A stretch of DNA of 64,000 bases from Crocinitomicaceae bacterium. GTDB taxonomy: Bacteria; Bacteroidota; Bacteroidia; Flavobacteriales_D; Crocinitomicaceae. Below the pieces are notes generated by a model, which was given only the letters and a program-made list of their open reading frames with translations, ran no database searches and had not been told where the DNA came from. This document shows, one piece after another, positions 41,882-51,835 of this stretch. The stretch spans positions 248,001 to 312,000 of the forward strand of contig JACJYW010000004.1 of NCBI GenBank assembly GCA_020635955.1, written 5' to 3'. Both the position numbers and the translations under genes were made by a program. The stretch's first letter is position 1. Each line of letters begins with the position of its first letter.

Positions 41882-44800
41882 TTGAGAATATTTGAATTTG
41901 CAATATTATTTCTTACCAGTATCTCTGGTCTTGTTTCATTTTCTCAATGTGCACCCGTAGTCAATCAACAATTTTGGAGCTTTGATACAGGTGGATCCAA
42001 TAGTGATCATCAGCAAACTTTCCAGGTATCTGCTGCAGGTGAATTAAGTAGAATTGGAATACAAGTCAATGGAGGACTAACTGGAACATTCACCTTAAGT
42101 GTTTACGAAGGATCAGGGATTACTGGAACTTTGTTATACTCCGGTTCTCATTCGTATAGTGGATTAACAGGAACCCAGTATGAAGTAGCTTTTAATATCC
42201 CATGTGATCAGATGCCCATGCTTGCTGTTGGAACAGTGTATACATTCCGAATCCAAGGTGGGCTTCCAATCGTTTACCATAGTGTTGGAAGCTATTCAAG
42301 CGGTACTTACCTCACTTATGGAGACCCTAGAGACATGAATTTCAAGATTTATTTATCGGATCCCAATAAGCCTGCTATTACTACAACATTTAGCAATCCT
42401 ACTTGTTTTGGTTACTCTGATGGTTTAGCTACTTCAACTGTTACTGGCGGAACAACACCCTATAGTTATAATTGGAATACAGGCCCAACAACTAGTACAA
42501 TAACTGGCTTAACAGCTGGAACTTATGTATTGAATGTAACAGATATTTCAGGATGTAATGCTTGCCCAGATACAGTTATCTTAATTGATCCACCTCAAGT
42601 TACAGCCAATGCAGGGGTCAATGTTTCAATTTGTCAAGGCATGAATCACAATATGACAGCTACAGCTCCGAACGCTACTACTTACTCCTGGAGCCCAACT
42701 ACTGGTCTTTCTAACCCCCTCATCTTAAACCCCATTGCTTCACCTTCAACTGCTACAACATATACTTTAACAGCTTCTAATGCTAATGGTTGTTCAGCAA
42801 CAGATGATATTTTCGTCAATGTCTACCCTACGCCTGTTGTTAGTGCCGGAGCTGATCAAACTGTATGTGAAAGTAGTCCAACCATATCATTAAGTGGCTC
42901 AACAACAAATTCTATTGGAGATCTATGGACCACATCTGGGTCTGGAACCTTTGGTAATCCAACTGCATTAAACACAACCTATACACCTTCAGCTTCTGAC
43001 ATTTTAGCCGGATCAGTAGTCATTACATTAACAGGAGATGCTAGCGGACCATGTCCATCCATTACGGACAACCTGACTTTAACTATAAATCCTGCACCGA
43101 CTATAAATGCAGGAGCAGATCAAACCATTTGTGCTGAGTCTCCAACAGTAGTATTGGGTGGCACAGTAACTGGCGCTACGGGCGGAACATGGACTTCAAC
43201 AGGAACAGGAACTTTTGTTAATCCAAATTCACTCAACACAAATTATATCTGTTCTGCTTCAGATATTCTCGCAGGAACTGTAACGCTTACGTTGACTACC
43301 ACCGGAAATGGAGCATGTGCCGCAGTACAGGACCAAATGACTATAACGATTAATCCTACACCAACCATAACAGCCGGAACGGATCAAACAGTTTGTGACG
43401 GTACTTCCGTAACGCTTACTGCTATAAATAGTCCGGGTACTTTAACTTGGAATAATGGAGTAAGTGATGGTGTTCCTTTTACACCTTCAGTTGGAACGGT
43501 CACTTATATTGCAAGCATTGTAGACGTTAATAGCTGCACTGCTACAGATCAGGTCATAGTTACAGTTAATCCTTTACCTTTTATATCATTGTCATGTTCA
43601 GATGCAGATCAGATCATATGCAGTGGCGAGTTAGTAACTTTCAGTGCTACTGCAGGATACTCATCCTATACATTTTTTATAGATGGGTCACCGGCACAAG
43701 GTCCGGGTTCTGCAAATACATTTACTACTACTACTTTAACTAATGGTCAAACCATCACAGTTGAAACAACATCACTAGGTTGTACCTCAACAGCACCAGA
43801 AAGCTATACCATGGTTGTAAATGTAACTCCGGTTGCCACTTTCAATACAATTCCAGGTATTTGCGAAAATGCGCCTCCTTATACTTTGATAGAAGGAGCA
43901 CCTGCAGGCGGAAATTATAGTGGTCCGGGGGTCTTTTCAGGTATTTTTTATCCGGACACTGTGGGTATTGGAAGCTACACACTGACTTATGTTGCTGTGA
44001 ATGGCAGTTGTACTGACACTGCTTTTCAAATTGTAAATGTCGTTCCTCCTCCTTTGGTTAATGCTGGTCCGGATCAGGTAATTTGTGAAGGACAAATGGT
44101 GACCTTATCAGGTTCTGGTGCCACAACTTATACATGGAATAACGGAATAACGAATGGCGTTGCTTTTGCTCCGCCAATAGGCACAAATGTTTACGTAGTT
44201 GATGGTGTAAACACAGGTGGTTGCGGAAGTTTAGATACAGTTATAGTGTCTGTAAATCCAACCCCCGTTTTAATTGTTTCTTCAGACCAAACTTTTTGTA
44301 CAGGTGACACGATTCTCCTATTTGCGTCAGGAGCTCAAACATATGATTGGGATTCAGGAGCTTCAACTACAAGTACTTATAGCTTGACACCTAATGCTTC
44401 GGTCATAATAACTGTTACTGGAGGCAATACATTTGGTTGTTCTTCTACTGATTCGGTTGAACTTACATTTGACGATCCGTCAGTTATTGATGCAGGTGCA
44501 GATCAAATTATATGTAATGGCTTTACCGTATATTTGTCCGCGTCAGGTGGTGACAGCTATATTTGGAACGGTCCGGGGATCGTTGATCAAAACAGTCAGG
44601 ATATTAATTTCGCAGTAGACACCACTGCTTATTACATAGTTTATGTTACAACTAATAATGGTTGTGTTTATCCTGATTCTGTGTTGGTTACTTTAAATGA
44701 TGATCCGTCTTGCTCCATTGAAACGGTAACGTCAATTACACCTAACGCAGATGGTGTTAACGATTTTTGGAAGATTGAAGGAATCGAAGGATTTCCTGAC

Positions 44801-44986
44801 AACACTGTTACCATATATAATCGTTGGGGAGATGTGATCTTTAGTGAACAAGGGTACGACAACGATAATATAAAATGGGAAGGTAAAATTCAATCAGGTG
44901 ATATTGCTCCAAGTGGAACTTACTATTATCTGATCAAAATTGAAAATGGACCATCAACAACAGGTTGGATCCAATTGATGAAATGA
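41882..44986 (+). CDS. SprB-like secreted adhesin with PKD/Ig-like repeats and T9SS type B C-terminal domain
   Basis: No ATG at the start; TTG 41882 gives the signal peptide RIFEFAILFLTSISGLVSFSQ (in-frame stop 21 bases upstream). The 1034-residue protein has an N-terminal sandwich domain, a SprB repeat (about 165-235; TVTGGTTPYSYNWNTG), about nine successive repeats of 65-85 residues beginning INAGADQTIC or similar (about 240-945), and a C-terminal gliding-motility-associated domain (about 950-1034; SITPNADGVNDFW, IYNRWGDVIF, GTYYYLIKI). This last part is the T9SS type B sorting signal. It should be a long surface filament for adhesion or gliding. It overlaps the PorP/SprF gene by 4 bases. 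Confidence 0.9.
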   Translation: MRIFEFAILFLTSISGLVSFSQCAPVVNQQFWSFDTGGSNSDHQQTFQVSAAGELSRIGIQVNGGLTGTFTLSVYEGSGITGTLLYSGSHSYSGLTGTQYEVAFNIPCDQMPMLAVGTVYTFRIQGGLPIVYHSVGSYSSGTYLTYGDPRDMNFKIYLSDPNKPAITTTFSNPTCFGYSDGLATSTVTGGTTPYSYNWNTGPTTSTITGLTAGTYVLNVTDISGCNACPDTVILIDPPQVTANAGVNVSICQGMNHNMTATAPNATTYSWSPTTGLSNPLILNPIASPSTATTYTLTASNANGCSATDDIFVNVYPTPVVSAGADQTVCESSPTISLSGSTTNSIGDLWTTSGSGTFGNPTALNTTYTPSASDILAGSVVITLTGDASGPCPSITDNLTLTINPAPTINAGADQTICAESPTVVLGGTVTGATGGTWTSTGTGTFVNPNSLNTNYICSASDILAGTVTLTLTTTGNGACAAVQDQMTITINPTPTITAGTDQTVCDGTSVTLTAINSPGTLTWNNGVSDGVPFTPSVGTVTYIASIVDVNSCTATDQVIVTVNPLPFISLSCSDADQIICSGELVTFSATAGYSSYTFFIDGSPAQGPGSANTFTTTTLTNGQTITVETTSLGCTSTAPESYTMVVNVTPVATFNTIPGICENAPPYTLIEGAPAGGNYSGPGVFSGIFYPDTVGIGSYTLTYVAVNGSCTDTAFQIVNVVPPPLVNAGPDQVICEGQMVTLSGSGATTYTWNNGITNGVAFAPPIGTNVYVVDGVNTGGCGSLDTVIVSVNPTPVLIVSSDQTFCTGDTILLFASGAQTYDWDSGASTTSTYSLTPNASVIITVTGGNTFGCSSTDSVELTFDDPSVIDAGADQIICNGFTVYLSASGGDSYIWNGPGIVDQNSQDINFAVDTTAYYIVYVTTNNGCVYPDSVLVTLNDDPSCSIETVTSITPNADGVNDFWKIEGIEGFPDNTVTIYNRWGDVIFSEQGYDNDNIKWEGKIQSGDIAPSGTYYYLIKIENGPSTTGWIQLMK

Positions 44987-45903
44987 TGAAGAAAGGCTTA
45001 TTCTTAATATCTATAATGGTACTATGCATGACCGCTAATGCTCAGCAAGATGCATTGTTTAGCCAATATATGTTTAATCCTTTTGCCATTAATCCTGCCT
45101 ATGCTGGCTCCAGAAGTTCCATCTCAGCCGTAATGCTTCATAGAAGTCAATGGGTTGGTCTTGATGGTGCACCGAATACACAAACATTGTCCATCCATTC
45201 AAAGGTTAAAGAAACAGGTTTAGCATTAGGAGGGAATCTTGCACATGACAAAATTGGACCAAGTAGAAATTTCTTTGGTGCATTTACAGCAGGATATCAT
45301 GTAAAAATGCCAATCGGTCATTTATCTTTTGCTTTAAGAGGCGGAGTATTCAATTCTATTTTAGATAGAGATCTGATCACATTTGATAATCCTAACGATC
45401 AATTCAATACTGCCGGAAAAGTCAGTGCCTTTGCGCCTTCTTTTGATTTTGGAACATATTATTACAGTAATCGATTTTTTATAGGCGCCAGTGTTAATCA
45501 CATTACTAAACATGAATTGAATTTTGCTGATTATCCTGATAACGCTTCCATATTCTTAAAAAGACATTACATGTTAAACACCGGTGCTGTGTTTTTGGTA
45601 AAAGAGAATCTGGCTCTTAAACCTTCAGTTCTTTTACGATATGCTGAGGGTGCTCCTCCAAGCATTGACTTCAATTTCAGTATGCTCGTTAAACAATTTT
45701 GGTGGATTGGTCTATCGTTAAGAAACTTCAATAGTGCTGTCTTAATTACTGAATTTAATATCAAAGATTACTTACGACTTGGTTATTCATTTGATCTTTC
45801 ATTAAATGAACTGAGAAAATACAATTTTGGATCACATGAGCTATTCATAGGGTTTGATTTCGTTGCAGGTAAGAACAAAAACATTTCGCCAAGGTATTTA
45901 TAG
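44983..45903 (+). CDS. PorP/SprF family T9SS membrane protein
   Basis: Start chosen at ATG 44983 (MMKKGLFLISIMVLCMTANAQ), overlapping the adhesin stop by 4 bases (ATGA); the frame is open to 44965 with a TTG. The 306-residue protein has the family pattern QDALFSQYMFNPFAINPAYAGS, then AVMLHRSQWVGLDGAPNTQTLSIH (quoted in part: HRSQWVGLDGAPNTQTLS), and a beta-barrel body ending in GFDFVAGK. PorP/SprF proteins sit in the outer membrane and are needed for secretion or attachment of the partner type B adhesin encoded immediately upstream, as SprF is for SprB in Flavobacterium johnsoniae. Confidence 0.92.
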   Translation: MMKKGLFLISIMVLCMTANAQQDALFSQYMFNPFAINPAYAGSRSSISAVMLHRSQWVGLDGAPNTQTLSIHSKVKETGLALGGNLAHDKIGPSRNFFGAFTAGYHVKMPIGHLSFALRGGVFNSILDRDLITFDNPNDQFNTAGKVSAFAPSFDFGTYYYSNRFFIGASVNHITKHELNFADYPDNASIFLKRHYMLNTGAVFLVKENLALKPSVLLRYAEGAPPSIDFNFSMLVKQFWWIGLSLRNFNSAVLITEFNIKDYLRLGYSFDLSLNELRKYNFGSHELFIGFDFVAGKNKNISPRYL

Positions 45904-45904
45904 G

Positions 45905-48262
45905 ATGAGACATCACATATTACTTTTCCTTTTCATTGGTATTTCAAACCTTGCATACAACCAAACTTATAAGGTTGAAGAGATCACGTATGAATTCGTC
46001 GTTAAAGAAATTAGCGGCGTTAATTCCAAGTACAATGATTTCTCTCCGGTAATCTATGATGGTCAGCTTCTCCTTACTTCAGGTCGTGAATCTAATTTGG
46101 TGCTGCAAGGTGAGAACAACTGGAGTAAAACCGGTTTTCTTAATGTATTTGCCGCTTCATATAAAGGTGATCTAACAGCCGAAACAAAATTCAATCCCCC
46201 TATTCTATTTTCAAAGGACATTGCCAATAACAATCACTCAGGCCCCATCTGTTTTAGTGTTACCGGAGATACGATTTTTTATACGCAATTAGAAGAGATC
46301 AAGCGCAGACAAAAGAAAGAGCGCCGTCCGCAATTATATATGGCTGTGAAAGATGGTAATAGTTGGACCAATCCGCAAAAACTCCCTTTCTGTCAGGAAG
46401 ATTATTCATACGGACATCCAAGCTGGGATAAAAATAGATTAGAACTTTACTTCGCATCTGACATGCCAGGCGGAAAAGGAGGAAAAGATCTTTATAAAGT
46501 ACGATTGTCATCAAACGGTTGGGATCAACCCTTTAATTTAGCCGAGTTCAATACGCCAAATGATGAACTTTTTCCTTTTATCATTGAAAATGACTTATTC
46601 TATTCGTCAGACAAACCGGGAGGAAAAGGAGGTTTAGACATCTATTGGAAGGTATTGGGGCATGAACAAAAATTGTTGCCAGCTGATTTTAATTCGGATG
46701 ATGATGATCATGGTATATTTATCCTTCCGGGACAATCAAAAGGGTTTTACAGCAAGAGATCAGAGGGAATAGATAACATCTATTTTTTGGAGATCACAAG
46801 ATCCGTGCTAATAACAAACGAATTAGCCGGACAGTTCACTTATCGTAATTTGGATCAGACCTATGCATCTGACCTTGACATTCAATTGATCCATGAGGAT
46901 GATATCGTCATGCAAATGAATACAGATTCAACCGGGAAATTTGCATTTAGAAACCTTCCTTATGAGAATTACACCATAAAATTAGTAGGTGAAGAGGATG
47001 TAGAACTAGCCATATTTGATAAAAATGGGAAAGTTGTGACCAACTTATTGCAAGATGCGAATGGATTGTTCCAATATAAAAAGATCAACAATACCGAAGC
47101 AGGTACCCTAACTATGCTGGAAGACATGAACGAAGGCAAATGGCTTGATTACACAGATATTAGCGGTCAATTCGTTTATGAAAAGATCCAGGGACAATAT
47201 GGAGATAGTCTTACAGTAATGTTGATTGATGAAGATGGGAACATCATTTTCACTGAAGTCAGTGACAACAGAGGTAATTTTACTTTTAAAAATATTCCTA
47301 CAGATCAAAACTATACGATAGCAACAGAAGTAATTGAAGATGATCTTTTCCTATTTATCTATGATCAAAATGGGAATGTTTATACTCAGTTAAAAGCCAA
47401 TCAAAAAGGAGAATTCGTCTACAAAAAGATCAAACCTGATTACGCCAACAATTTGCAGTATTTGGCAGAAAATGATGATGTATTTGAGTTAGAGACAATG
47501 ACCATTACCGGTAATTTCAATTACAAAAAATTAGAGGGTCAGTTTAACGAAGGATTAACCGTGTATTTGTACAGTGAAGATGGTATTTTATTGGACAGTG
47601 CCGTGACAGATCAATTTGGGCATTTTAGATTCAGTAGCCTGGATCCTGATCAATCTTATTTATTCAAAATGAAAGAAGATGACCCCAATTTTGTAATGGA
47701 TGAATTCAACTTACACGTTGAGGACAGATTTGGTAATGTTCTGGCTGACTTGTACCGAGCTGAAGATGGATTTTTTAAATTCAAACAAATTGAAACCTTG
47801 GCCAACAAAGATCTTGCACATAAGGATGAAAAAGATGAGGATTTTAATTTCACCCAGAATCAGGTTACCAATAACAATCAAACCACTAACAATAATCAAA
47901 CTACAAACTATACGGGAGGAGATAGCTTCAGCATTTACTTTGACCTCAATTCATCCTATACCAATTTTAAAGACAATGCTCAATTGAATCAATTGATATC
48001 AGATCTAAGATCCAATGGTAAAAAGATACAGATCAATGCCTTTGCGGATAGTCGTTCAACAGATCAATACAATATGTGGCTATCTGAACGCAGAGGATTA
48101 AGAGTTAAAGAATACCTGATGACAAAAGGAATTGCTGAATCCAGAATAGAAATCTCAGCTTTTGGTGAAAGCCAATCGGTTAACAATTGTGGTGATGGCA
48201 ATAGCTGCTCTGATGAGGAATATGCCAAAAACAGAAGGGTTGACCTTAAGATTGAAAAATGA
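45905..48262 (+). CDS. OmpA-family protein with PD40 propeller and repeated beta-sandwich domains
   Basis: Start chosen at ATG 45905 (MRHHILLFLFIGISNLAYNQ), one base after the porP stop. The 785-residue protein has WD40-like/PD40 repeats (about 45-290; GKDLYKVRLSSNGWDQPFNL, PGGKGGLDIYW). A chain of carboxypeptidase-regulatory-like sandwiches (about 310-650) follows, each with GQFTYRNLDQ- or GNFNYKKLEG-type starts and FxYKKI ends. An Asn/Gln/Thr linker made of two 18-base repeats (NNNQTT, about 655-670) leads to an OmpA peptidoglycan-binding domain (about 675-785; RRGLRVKEYLMTKGI, NRRVDLKI). This domain order matches the OmpA proteins downstream of porP/sprF genes and PorE-like wall anchors of the T9SS. 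Confidence 0.88.
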   Translation: MRHHILLFLFIGISNLAYNQTYKVEEITYEFVVKEISGVNSKYNDFSPVIYDGQLLLTSGRESNLVLQGENNWSKTGFLNVFAASYKGDLTAETKFNPPILFSKDIANNNHSGPICFSVTGDTIFYTQLEEIKRRQKKERRPQLYMAVKDGNSWTNPQKLPFCQEDYSYGHPSWDKNRLELYFASDMPGGKGGKDLYKVRLSSNGWDQPFNLAEFNTPNDELFPFIIENDLFYSSDKPGGKGGLDIYWKVLGHEQKLLPADFNSDDDDHGIFILPGQSKGFYSKRSEGIDNIYFLEITRSVLITNELAGQFTYRNLDQTYASDLDIQLIHEDDIVMQMNTDSTGKFAFRNLPYENYTIKLVGEEDVELAIFDKNGKVVTNLLQDANGLFQYKKINNTEAGTLTMLEDMNEGKWLDYTDISGQFVYEKIQGQYGDSLTVMLIDEDGNIIFTEVSDNRGNFTFKNIPTDQNYTIATEVIEDDLFLFIYDQNGNVYTQLKANQKGEFVYKKIKPDYANNLQYLAENDDVFELETMTITGNFNYKKLEGQFNEGLTVYLYSEDGILLDSAVTDQFGHFRFSSLDPDQSYLFKMKEDDPNFVMDEFNLHVEDRFGNVLADLYRAEDGFFKFKQIETLANKDLAHKDEKDEDFNFTQNQVTNNNQTTNNNQTTNYTGGDSFSIYFDLNSSYTNFKDNAQLNQLISDLRSNGKKIQINAFADSRSTDQYNMWLSERRGLRVKEYLMTKGIAESRIEISAFGESQSVNNCGDGNSCSDEEYAKNRRVDLKIEK

Positions 48263-48265
48263 CAT

Positions 48266-48273
48266 TAACTTTG
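48266..48273 (+). promoter_or_regulatory. Promoter -7 element upstream of the PhnA-family gene
   Basis: TAACTTTG is an exact TAnnTTTG match, with a TTG at 48240-48242 (23-base spacing), and ends 19 bases before the ATG at 48293. It separates this gene from the T9SS trio. Confidence 0.5.
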
Positions 48274-48292
48274 AGGGAAATATCCCCCAAAA

Positions 48293-48868
48293 ATGAGTGT
48301 AAAACAATCCCTACAAGACAGAAGCGGCAATCAATGTGAGCTTTGCGGCTCAACAGAAAATCTGGACGTTCATACCGTTGCTCCAAATATTGATGAAACC
48401 GTTGACAACTGTGCTTTACTTTGCACAACATGTATTTCACAGATCAATGATCCTGAATCAGCAGATCCAAATCACTGGAGATGTTTGAATGATTCTATGT
48501 GGAATGAGAACTCTCCTGTCAAAGTTCTAGCCTATAGAATGTTGTATAACCTGAGAAAAGAAGGTTGGCCTCAAGATCTTTTGGATATGATCTATCTGGA
48601 AGATGAAGATCTGAAATGGGCAAAAGAAACCTTGTTGGCTGATGGTGAAACAGCAGTTATTCACAAAGACAGTAACGGTGCAAAATTAGAAGCAGGTGAT
48701 ACTGTTGTGCTAATTAAAGATCTTGATGTTAAAGGTGGTGGGTTCACGGCTAAACGTGGAACAGCAGTTCGTGGAATCACATTAGTTGCAGATAATCCTG
48801 AACATATTGAGGGAAAAGTGAATGGTCAACAGATCGTCATCCTTACCAAATATGTGAAGAAGTCTTAG
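48293..48868 (+). CDS. PhnA-domain protein
   Basis: A 191-residue protein. The N-terminal part has zinc-ribbon-like cysteine pairs (CELCGS and LLCTTCISQI) and a His (DVHTVAP). The C-terminal PhnA domain reads KLEAGDTVVLIKDLDVKGGGF, then KRGTAVRGI and GQQIVILTKYVKK (first quoted in part: TVVLIKDLDVKG). PhnA proteins are small and widely distributed; despite the name they are not a proven part of phosphonate breakdown. No phn genes are near. Function unknown. Confidence 0.85.
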   Translation: MSVKQSLQDRSGNQCELCGSTENLDVHTVAPNIDETVDNCALLCTTCISQINDPESADPNHWRCLNDSMWNENSPVKVLAYRMLYNLRKEGWPQDLLDMIYLEDEDLKWAKETLLADGETAVIHKDSNGAKLEAGDTVVLIKDLDVKGGGFTAKRGTAVRGITLVADNPEHIEGKVNGQQIVILTKYVKKS

Positions 48869-48898
48869 TATTTTGGATTCACAGTAGTCTTTCGATCT

Positions 48899-50407
48899 GT
48901 GAAACAAACCGCTTCAAATAGACATGAAAATAAATCGTCCAAACAAAGGATATTAGAAACTTTGTTAGGACTTGTTCTGGCATTGATCGTTTATTTATTA
49001 GTGCCGGGTGATCAATACCCTAAGGCACCTTTAATGGCTGCCATTGTAGTATTAATGGCCGTTTGGTGGGTATTAGAAGTGGTTCCAATTGCTATTACCT
49101 CTTTGATACCAATCATCTGTTTTCCTTTATTTGGAATAGGATCACTTGAAGATGTTACGCCCTTATATTTCAAATCTATCCTTCTTTTATTCCTGGGAGG
49201 CTTTTTATTAGCAATGGGACTGCAAGAATCAGGTATTCATAAGCGAATTGCACTGAAAGTTGTTCTAATTGTAGGAACAACACCAAGAAGATTGGTGCTG
49301 GGATTTATGGTAGCCACCGGATTTCTTTCCATGTGGATCGCTAATACTGCCTCTGTTCTTGTCATGTTGCCTATTGCTCTTTCCATCATGGACGGAGTGA
49401 AACAAAACACCAGGGATGATAAATTGATCAAAGCCTTTGGAATTAGTTTGATGTTGGGCATTGCCTATGCGGCAGATATTGGTGGGATGGCAACTTTAAT
49501 AGGCACTCCTCCTAATATGATATTTGTAGAAATGTACGGTCAGCTTTTTCCGGATGCTGCAGAAATTGGTTTCATGGAATGGTTCATTATTTGTTCTCCT
49601 TTGAGCGTGATCTTTATTTACACTGGATGGCTCATGCTAACCAGGTTTATCCACAAATTACCAAAAGAGAATATTTATGAAGACAAAAAACAGGTTGAAA
49701 TGAAACTCAAACAACTAGGGCCGTTAAAACGTGACGAAAAAGTTACTGGAATCATCTTTCTTTCAGCTGCACTACTCTGGATGACCGGATCAGACATCAA
49801 TATCAGTGAAGACTTTGTAATACATGGATGGAGATATTGGTTGAATCTCCCGGAAATTACAGATCCAATAGTAGCAATTGGAACAGCATTTTTACTTTTC
49901 CTGGTTCCCTCTAAACAAAAGAAAGGAAAAGCCATTCTATCTTATAAAGATGTAAGGATCATTCCATGGAGCATTTTACTCCTTTTTGGCGGTGGTTTTG
50001 CCATTGCTGGTGGATTTGAACTTACCGGATTAGATCATTTGATCGAGCAGGTATTTGAGCACTTTCCGGTAATGAGTCCTTTACTTATCCTGGGGATTAT
50101 TGCCCTGTTCGTAACGTTCTTTACTGAATTGACTTCCAATACCGCAGTGACGAATTTGATTCTTCCTATTCTAGCTACTGCAGCAATAGTCATGCATATT
50201 GACCCTAAATTATTAATGATCCCTGCTACCCTATCTGCCAGTTGTGCTTTTATGATGCCTATAGCTTCACCAACTCAAGCCATAGTCTATGGATCAGGTT
50301 ATGTTTCAATTAAAGAAATGATGAAAACGGGTGTATGGTTTAACCTGCTAGGTGTAATTCTGATCCTGATCTTATTCAGCTTTATCTCCCAATTCTTTTG
50401 GACTTGA
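48899..50407 (+). CDS. DASS/SLC13-family sodium-coupled anion (dicarboxylate) transporter
   Basis: GTG start at 48899; no later ATG gives the whole first helix. The 502-residue membrane protein has about 12 helices. Two family signatures are visible: MWIANTASVLVMLPIALSIMD (quoted in part: WIANTASVLVMLPIA) in the first half and FFTELTSNTAVTNLILPIL in the second, the SNT motifs of the two Na+/substrate sites. GTPPNMIFVEMYGQLF is also typical. The likely substrates are succinate, malate or sulfate; which cannot be told. The 3' end overlaps the convergent O-antigen ligase gene by 36 bases, the longest tail overlap in the window. Confidence 0.9.
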   Translation: MKQTASNRHENKSSKQRILETLLGLVLALIVYLLVPGDQYPKAPLMAAIVVLMAVWWVLEVVPIAITSLIPIICFPLFGIGSLEDVTPLYFKSILLLFLGGFLLAMGLQESGIHKRIALKVVLIVGTTPRRLVLGFMVATGFLSMWIANTASVLVMLPIALSIMDGVKQNTRDDKLIKAFGISLMLGIAYAADIGGMATLIGTPPNMIFVEMYGQLFPDAAEIGFMEWFIICSPLSVIFIYTGWLMLTRFIHKLPKENIYEDKKQVEMKLKQLGPLKRDEKVTGIIFLSAALLWMTGSDINISEDFVIHGWRYWLNLPEITDPIVAIGTAFLLFLVPSKQKKGKAILSYKDVRIIPWSILLLFGGGFAIAGGFELTGLDHLIEQVFEHFPVMSPLLILGIIALFVTFFTELTSNTAVTNLILPILATAAIVMHIDPKLLMIPATLSASCAFMMPIASPTQAIVYGSGYVSIKEMMKTGVWFNLLGVILILILFSFISQFFWT

Positions 50408-51832
50408 TTTTTGCCTTGGATATTTAAGATCCAGCATAACGATCACCGCAGTGAATCCCCATACGGGAATAGTTGCTTTATCAGTATCCAGATAATTGTT
50501 CAATATTCCATGAGCAAAATAGGTTACCAAGCCCAGGAACATACACATTAACATTACTCTGGTATCGCCCACCGGCATCCTGATATAAAGCGTAATAGCC
50601 GTATAGCAGATATAAATAACCAGAATGATCATCAATATCATACCGGGTAATCCTTGCTCTGATAAAGGACCTAAATACTCAGAATGCGCGTTACCCCTAT
50701 TACCTGAACTAGTAGAGATAATGGTCATTCCTGAAGATAACTGATACGGTCCGTAAACCATGGCATAGGTTCCTGGCCCCCATCCAAAAAGAGGACGTTC
50801 CTGCCATAATCTTATAGCACTACCCCATCTATTCAAACGTTCCAGGTTTGAAGCATCTGTGGTAATATTTGACATGGATTCCAATCGCTCGTTCATATCC
50901 TCTGTGGCATGTTCTGAACGGTTCTTTTCCATACTGTGCATGATATCTGTCCAGTTAATGGCTACATACAGCACTCCAACAGAAGCTAACACGGCCAGAT
51001 ACTTGAATTTGACCTTGAATTTAATGAGCAGGTAAACCAGTAAGGCACCAATCAATGAGATCCAGGCAGCTCTGGTATAAGACATGATGATGGCGAAACC
51101 AAATAAGAGTATTAATCCTACCAAAATGATCTTCACCTGCCCTGATTGTTTCATGCTGAATAGCATACCAAAAAACAAAGGATAAACCAAAGCCAGAATT
51201 GCCCCGTAAGACGTATGGTCCTTAAAGAACGGGAACATTACCCAGTGCCCTGTTTCCTCATCAAACCCATTAATAGCATGATTTGTTAAGGTATAAAGCA
51301 CAACTATGGTCAAAGCTCCTATATAAAGCCACACAAACCAATTAATTCGTTTTTCCTTTTTAAAGAAGTGAACACCATAGAAATAGATTGGAATGATGAA
51401 CCAGAGTTTGGTTAACAAAAACTTTAATGAGACTTCAGGTAATTCTGAAGTTATGGTTGTCAGAACTATCCACAACAATTGTAGAATAAAAATGATGGTA
51501 ATGGGATGCTTGAGAAAAGCTTTGTCAAATTGATTGCTCTTTAATTGATTGAAAGTTATCAAAAGAAGCATACCGAATAAAAGGGGCTCGGTTGGTAAAA
51601 ACAATCCAATACTTCCATCCCCAACAAACTCTTCAATATTGATAGATAGTGGCGTAAAGAATACCACAAACAGGAACAATTTATCAAAATGATAAAATGC
51701 CGTGTAGACCATTAACAGCCCCAGGGGAATAGCATTTAAATAATACTCGCCTTTGAATGTCAAATACATATTGACCAACAGAAATAAAGCTGTTGCCAGA
51801 TATACTCCCCTGGAATTCAAAAGCGTCTTCAT
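50372..51832 (-). CDS. O-antigen ligase/polymerase family (Wzy_C) membrane protein
   Basis: A 486-residue protein with about 11 hydrophobic segments and one large periplasmic loop (about 290-385). The loop begins after helix 7-8 with LNRWGSAIRLWQERPLFGWGPGTYAMVY (quoted in part: RPLFGWGPGTYA) and ends NRGNAHSEYLGPLSEQGLPG, the conserved pattern of the Wzy_C family including the key HSEYL...E.G. Such proteins join or polymerise O-antigen or other polysaccharides on undecaprenyl carriers. It starts 3 bases after the Wzz-like gene. Confidence 0.88.
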   Translation of the reverse strand: MKTLLNSRGVYLATALFLLVNMYLTFKGEYYLNAIPLGLLMVYTAFYHFDKLFLFVVFFTPLSINIEEFVGDGSIGLFLPTEPLLFGMLLLITFNQLKSNQFDKAFLKHPITIIFILQLLWIVLTTITSELPEVSLKFLLTKLWFIIPIYFYGVHFFKKEKRINWFVWLYIGALTIVVLYTLTNHAINGFDEETGHWVMFPFFKDHTSYGAILALVYPLFFGMLFSMKQSGQVKIILVGLILLFGFAIIMSYTRAAWISLIGALLVYLLIKFKVKFKYLAVLASVGVLYVAINWTDIMHSMEKNRSEHATEDMNERLESMSNITTDASNLERLNRWGSAIRLWQERPLFGWGPGTYAMVYGPYQLSSGMTIISTSSGNRGNAHSEYLGPLSEQGLPGMILMIILVIYICYTAITLYIRMPVGDTRVMLMCMFLGLVTYFAHGILNNYLDTDKATIPVWGFTAVIVMLDLKYPRQKSSPKELGDKAE

Positions 51833-51835
51833 GCT

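Noticed and set aside
48293..48868. Phosphonate utilisation
   Set aside because: PhnA is a misleading name; no C-P lyase or phosphonatase genes are present.
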